Positions 13,585-13,739 of a stretch of DNA of 13,739 bases are shown piece by piece. The first letter of the stretch is position 1; every line of letters begins with the position of its first letter. The translations under genes were made by a program, and so were the position numbers. The stretch comes from Solirubrobacterales bacterium (GTDB lineage Bacteria; Actinomycetota; Thermoleophilia; Solirubrobacterales; 70-9). The DNA is taken from positions 1 through 13,739 of the forward strand of contig JACDBR010000247.1 of the NCBI GenBank assembly GCA_013694825.1, in the 5' to 3' direction. Under the pieces are notes generated by a model. The model saw nothing but the letters and a program-made list of their open reading frames with translations, searched no databases and had not been told where the DNA came from.

Positions 13585-13739
13585 GCTTCCCCGGGAGGTC
13601 ACCTACCGCGCCGGCGAGGCGGCCAAACGGGGGTTCACCAGCAGCGGGGAGAAGGCGAGCGCGGCCGGGCCGGCACGCCGAGCGGCCGGCGGGTTTGCCT
13701 CAGTCAGTCGGCACCACGATCACGGACCGCGGCCAGGCC

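Noticed and set aside
13700..13738. A short minus-strand frame at the right edge that reads 'AWPRSVIVVPTD' and then a stop
   Set aside because: It could be the C-terminus of a gene beyond the edge, but 12 residues are too few to support a coding call or family.

Overview
The window reads as a chromosomal segment of a very GC-rich actinobacterium. The best fit is a member of Thermoleophilia (Solirubrobacterales-like): GTG starts are frequent, there is a SpoIIE phosphatase of the 'EIQQSLLPP' type, an FHA-ABC exporter and a large membrane protein with a 'DPRRP-RLLHLDLL' core that I associate with that class. This placement is an inference from family resemblance; no marker gene is present. I see no insertion sequence, prophage, CRISPR array or replication origin.

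Layout from left to right. (1) A SpoIIE/PP2C-type phosphatase, cut by the left edge, runs on the + strand and converges with a minus-strand FHA-ABC-transmembrane half transporter. (2) A 145-base divergent gap separates that transporter from a + strand AIM24-family protein with a strong ribosome binding site. (3) A tight minus-strand operon (about 8.0 kb back to 3.7 kb) reads FAD-dependent oxidoreductase, DUF1365 protein, cyclopropane-fatty-acid-synthase-like methyltransferase, alpha/beta hydrolase. The first two junctions are 4-base start/stop overlaps (ATGA, GTGA), and the last is a stop followed one base later by GTG. (4) Divergent from the operon is a polytopic membrane protein with an exported N-terminal domain and glycosyltransferase-C-like features. 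A tRNA-Asp(GTC) follows it directly. (5) The right part is all minus strand: an AMP-forming acyl-CoA synthetase, then a secreted ferritin-like protein, then an enolase-superfamily protein, with hairpins after the first two.

The most interesting unit is the four-gene operon. The methyltransferase keeps the S-adenosylmethionine site and the lipid-binding fold of cyclopropane synthases. Two residues that coordinate the catalytic bicarbonate in E. coli Cfa are replaced (Cys to Ala, His to Gln). Together with a partner flavoenzyme and a DUF1365 protein, this suggests modification of membrane acyl chains to something other than a plain cyclopropane, for example a methyl-branched, desaturated or oxygenated acyl chain. 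The terminal hydrolase could release or remodel the modified lipid. The distal acyl-CoA synthetase may feed or recycle acyl chains, but nothing in the sequence links it directly.

The left end carries two phospho-signalling modules, a PP2C-type phosphatase and an FHA domain fused to an exporter. They are convergent, so any functional link is speculative.
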